This document shows positions 4,588 through 7,032 of a stretch of DNA of 7,032 nucleotides, in pieces. The notes below the pieces were generated by a model. The model searched no databases. It saw only the letters and a list, made by a program, of their open reading frames with translations, and had not been told where the DNA came from. The stretch's first letter is position 1; each line of letters opens with the position of its first letter. Source of the DNA: Planctomycetaceae bacterium (GTDB lineage Bacteria; Planctomycetota; Planctomycetia; Pirellulales; Thermoguttaceae); NCBI GenBank assembly GCA_031259095.1, contig JAIRLW010000508.1, positions 1 to 7,032 of the forward strand, read 5' to 3'. The position numbers and the translations under genes are program-made.

Positions 4588-7032
4588 ATGAAAATAACTT
4601 TTGGTGTATTATTTTTTATTATTTTTGTATCGTTTTCAGGATTGTTTGCTATTGAAACGGAGCAGAAAGCGGTCGAAATGATTTTTGAAACGGATGTTCA
4701 CGGCTGGTTGGCGGAACGTTTTTGCCGTGCGAGCCTTCGGGACAACGCTTTTTATATTCAGGCGGTTGACGGTTTACCGTTTCTTTCACGTCAGATTGAT
4801 GTTCTTGGCGGTCAGATACGGGTTGTTGTGGAAATTCGTACTTCGACCGTTTCTTCCGTAACCGTTTCGTGGACAACTCAAGGTTCTCCTCGTCGCAGTA
4901 ACGATAAAATGAGAACGTCGCCGCTCAACTCCGACGGAAATTGGCATTCTTACGAGTTTAATTTTCCAATCTCCGACCGTTTGACCAGTTTTACGTTTCA
5001 GTTTAGTTCTCCCGACGGAACATGGGAAATCAAATCGTTTACCGTTTACCGGCGAAGTTCTCATCCGATTAAAGTTACTAAAATTGTTCCGTATCAATAT
5101 AAAGATGAAAACGGTAATGAGCGTGCCATGCTTCGGTACACGGTTTGTAACAATTCTTCATCTCCTTTGGTTTTCTATATTGGCAATCAACCCGAAGAGC
5201 TTAAACTTTTGGAATCACAGTCGATTGATTTAGGTGTTCCGCTTAAAACGGAAGGCAATCTTGCCGTTGCTCATTTAAAACTTCGTCCTACTGAATTTTC
5301 GGAGGTTGATTATTCTGTTTTTTTGTATCAGCCCAAAGATAAAACCGATTGGATTTCCAAAATGCTTAGTCCTACGAAAACAATAGATATTGCTCCTGAC
5401 GCACGGATGGCCCGAATTCGTTTTGGTGAAAAAGTGATTGCGATTATTGCGCCGATTGTTCATCGCCGCGGAATAATTCCTGCATTTAGTTTGGTTTCAG
5501 ACTCGACAGAAAAATCATTACGTTTTAAGTCTTCTGATGTAGCGTTGGAAATCCGAATCGAAAAGGAATCACTCCGTTTTCTGATTGAGGACAAAGCCCC
5601 GCCGGAATCCGAACCGCTTGAAGGTCCTGTAGTCCGAATTTTTGGAACATTGCAAAGCGGTTTGTTACCCGGCGTAGAATTTCTTGGGCAGGGCGATGTT
5701 AGTTCCTCGACGATTGATATTGAAGAGCCTTACAATGATCGTTCAGAGCCGAATCCGCTTTGGATTACCATGCCGATGGCGGTTTTGGGAACGGATCAAG
5801 GTTCTGTTCTGTTACGCTGGAACGACAGGAAACTCCAACCGAAACTAGCGTCGCCGAATTATTTTGACCATACCAACGATCATCGGATTGCGCTGTTAGG
5901 TTCGACGATTGATGTTACGGTTGATTTTTGGGAACCGGTTGCTTCGGAGGATTCTGATTCGGCGGCGGTACGGGCATTGCGGTATTACGTTGGCGAACAC
6001 GGATTTCCTGAACCGCCCGATGCTCCGCGATCTTCCGAAGAGCAACGATTACTCAATCTTCAGGCGCTTCGTGGAGTTCTTCAGGTGGAGGACGATTTAC
6101 AGTGGGGTTACGCAGCGGAGTCGGCGTGGCAACGGAAACCGTTTGCCGATATGTTTTCGACTATTATTCGGTTGGAAGAAGCGGGACAAGAACATCGATT
6201 GATTAAACCAACTGAAATTGTTTCGGGTGGAGCGGATATTGCCAATGACATTATTTATTTCCTTACGGATCGGGTTGAGGAGTGGAAAAATACCAGAGAA
6301 AAGGCGATTCAGTCGATTTTTACTTTCCGCAATCCTGATGGTTCTTTTATGTACAGGTCGCGGTTTTCTGAGGTGGAACCGTTGAATACGTCATTGGGGT
6401 ACACGGCGATTCGGACATTGGAGATTATGGAATATGTTCGTTTAACCGGCAATCGTAAACTTTTTGAAAAAATCCGGCCATCGTTGAATTATCTGCAACG
6501 TTGCGACGTCCCGCGCGGCGGACATTATCGTGACACGCCATTTCACACGCCGGATCTTTTAACATCGGCGAGTCTTGTTTGGCTTTTTACGTGGGCGTAT
6601 GAATTTTCCGGTGAGACGGAATATCTGGAATGGGCGAAACGTTTTGCGTTTACAGGAATTCCGTTTGTTTATCAATGGGAAGATCGTTCAAACATGCGGT
6701 ATATTACGATTTCAAAACTTGGCGGGACGGAACGACATTTACCGCTTTGGTTTGGCGTTTCACAAACGCGCGACGGGATTGTGTTTGCGTATGCGTTAAA
6801 TATTCTTTCCCGACATGATTCGAGTGTTGATTGGAAACGTCCGGCGATTGGAATTCTTCACGCGATTGAAAAAATCCAATACGCGGACGGTATGGACGCC
6901 GGTTGCGTTCCAGACATTTTCAGTGTGGCAACACAGGAACGCCGTTCATGGAAAATTAATCCATGTGCATTGGTTTCGCTGCGGTGGGCAATTGAAAACA
7001 AAACCGATTCGTTTTTTGTGTTGACCAATCAA
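4588..7032 (+). CDS. Large secreted protein with beta-sandwich modules and six-hairpin-like toroid region, cut by window end
   Basis: The frame stays open for 815 codons and leaves the window, so the C-terminus is missing. Residues 1-21 are a signal peptide ending SGLFA. Residues about 30-157 look like a carbohydrate-binding or galactose-binding-like beta sandwich (GNWHSYEFNFP, then GTWEIKSFTVYRR). Residues 158-250 resemble an Ig-like strand set. A beta-rich region at 270-450 contains FLGQGDVSSSTIDIEEPY, WITMPMAVLG and ASPNYFD.TNDHRIALLG, a pattern I associate with secreted planctomycete glycosidase-like proteins. From about 455 on it is alpha-helical with repeated hairpins, including NPDGSFMYRS and PRGGHYRDTP, as in six-hairpin alpha/alpha toroids of glycosidases and polysaccharide lyases. 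Catalytic residues cannot be assigned. The start has only weak AGAGA (4576-4580) as ribosome-binding site, but the signal peptide begins exactly here. It is probably exported and carbohydrate-related; a substrate cannot be named. Confidence 0.85.
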   Translation, partial: MKITFGVLFFIIFVSFSGLFAIETEQKAVEMIFETDVHGWLAERFCRASLRDNAFYIQAVDGLPFLSRQIDVLGGQIRVVVEIRTSTVSSVTVSWTTQGSPRRSNDKMRTSPLNSDGNWHSYEFNFPISDRLTSFTFQFSSPDGTWEIKSFTVYRRSSHPIKVTKIVPYQYKDENGNERAMLRYTVCNNSSSPLVFYIGNQPEELKLLESQSIDLGVPLKTEGNLAVAHLKLRPTEFSEVDYSVFLYQPKDKTDWISKMLSPTKTIDIAPDARMARIRFGEKVIAIIAPIVHRRGIIPAFSLVSDSTEKSLRFKSSDVALEIRIEKESLRFLIEDKAPPESEPLEGPVVRIFGTLQSGLLPGVEFLGQGDVSSSTIDIEEPYNDRSEPNPLWITMPMAVLGTDQGSVLLRWNDRKLQPKLASPNYFDHTNDHRIALLGSTIDVTVDFWEPVASEDSDSAAVRALRYYVGEHGFPEPPDAPRSSEEQRLLNLQALRGVLQVEDDLQWGYAAESAWQRKPFADMFSTIIRLEEAGQEHRLIKPTEIVSGGADIANDIIYFLTDRVEEWKNTREKAIQSIFTFRNPDGSFMYRSRFSEVEPLNTSLGYTAIRTLEIMEYVRLTGNRKLFEKIRPSLNYLQRCDVPRGGHYRDTPFHTPDLLTSASLVWLFTWAYEFSGETEYLEWAKRFAFTGIPFVYQWEDRSNMRYITISKLGGTERHLPLWFGVSQTRDGIVFAYALNILSRHDSSVDWKRPAIGILHAIEKIQYADGMDAGCVPDIFSVATQERRSWKINPCALVSLRWAIENKTDSFFVLTNQ

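Noticed and set aside
5909..6202. Arg-rich + frame inside the large secreted gene, and similar ones at 6575-6799 and 6815-7024
   Set aside because: They are off-frame readings of the long open frame that starts at 4588 and show no domain or ribosome-binding site.

Overview
The window reads as a stretch of an AT-rich bacterial chromosome, most likely from the Planctomycetota, possibly one of the low-GC gut-associated lineages. This placement is inference from gene content: a LolA-like lipoprotein, a secreted C39-like/rhodanese fusion, a MauE-type membrane protein, a PD-(D/E)XK Rpn-family protein, and a very large secreted protein with a beta-sandwich front and an alpha/alpha-toroid back. There is no rRNA, tRNA, CRISPR array or recognisable insertion sequence to anchor taxonomy. 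All five genes lie on the + strand.

Left block (about 134-2947): three tightly packed genes look like one operon. The first is a predicted lipoprotein with a LolA/LppX-like body and a C-terminal membrane anchor. The second is an envelope protein with a papain-like C39-type domain, two membrane helices and a C-terminal rhodanese domain. The third is a four-helix MauE/DoxX-type membrane protein with a CGC motif. The ribosome-binding sites point to internal starts: ATG 1366 for the second gene, and GTG 2438 for the third, inside the end of the second gene. Topology puts the C39-like and rhodanese domains on the same extracytoplasmic side. The simplest reading is an envelope thiol, disulfide or sulfane-sulfur module; its substrate is unknown. 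A hairpin with a T-run (3027-3059) probably ends the operon.

Middle block (2948-4587): a 447-base gap holds that terminator, an extended -10 promoter (TGC-TATAAT at 3098) and three successive inverted repeats. It could be a long structured leader or a small RNA. Then comes an Rpn/PDDEXK_2-family gene (3395-4327) with a purine-rich, glycine-every-fourth-residue tail, a small intrinsic terminator, and a long imperfect palindrome (4376-4466) that resembles dispersed intergenic hairpin repeats.

Right block (4588-7032): one open frame of at least 815 codons runs off the window. It begins with a signal peptide, continues through beta-rich modules and ends in an alpha-helical, six-hairpin-like region. 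It is probably a secreted carbohydrate-related protein, but no catalytic residues can be assigned. Its codons look more GC-rich than those of the left operon.
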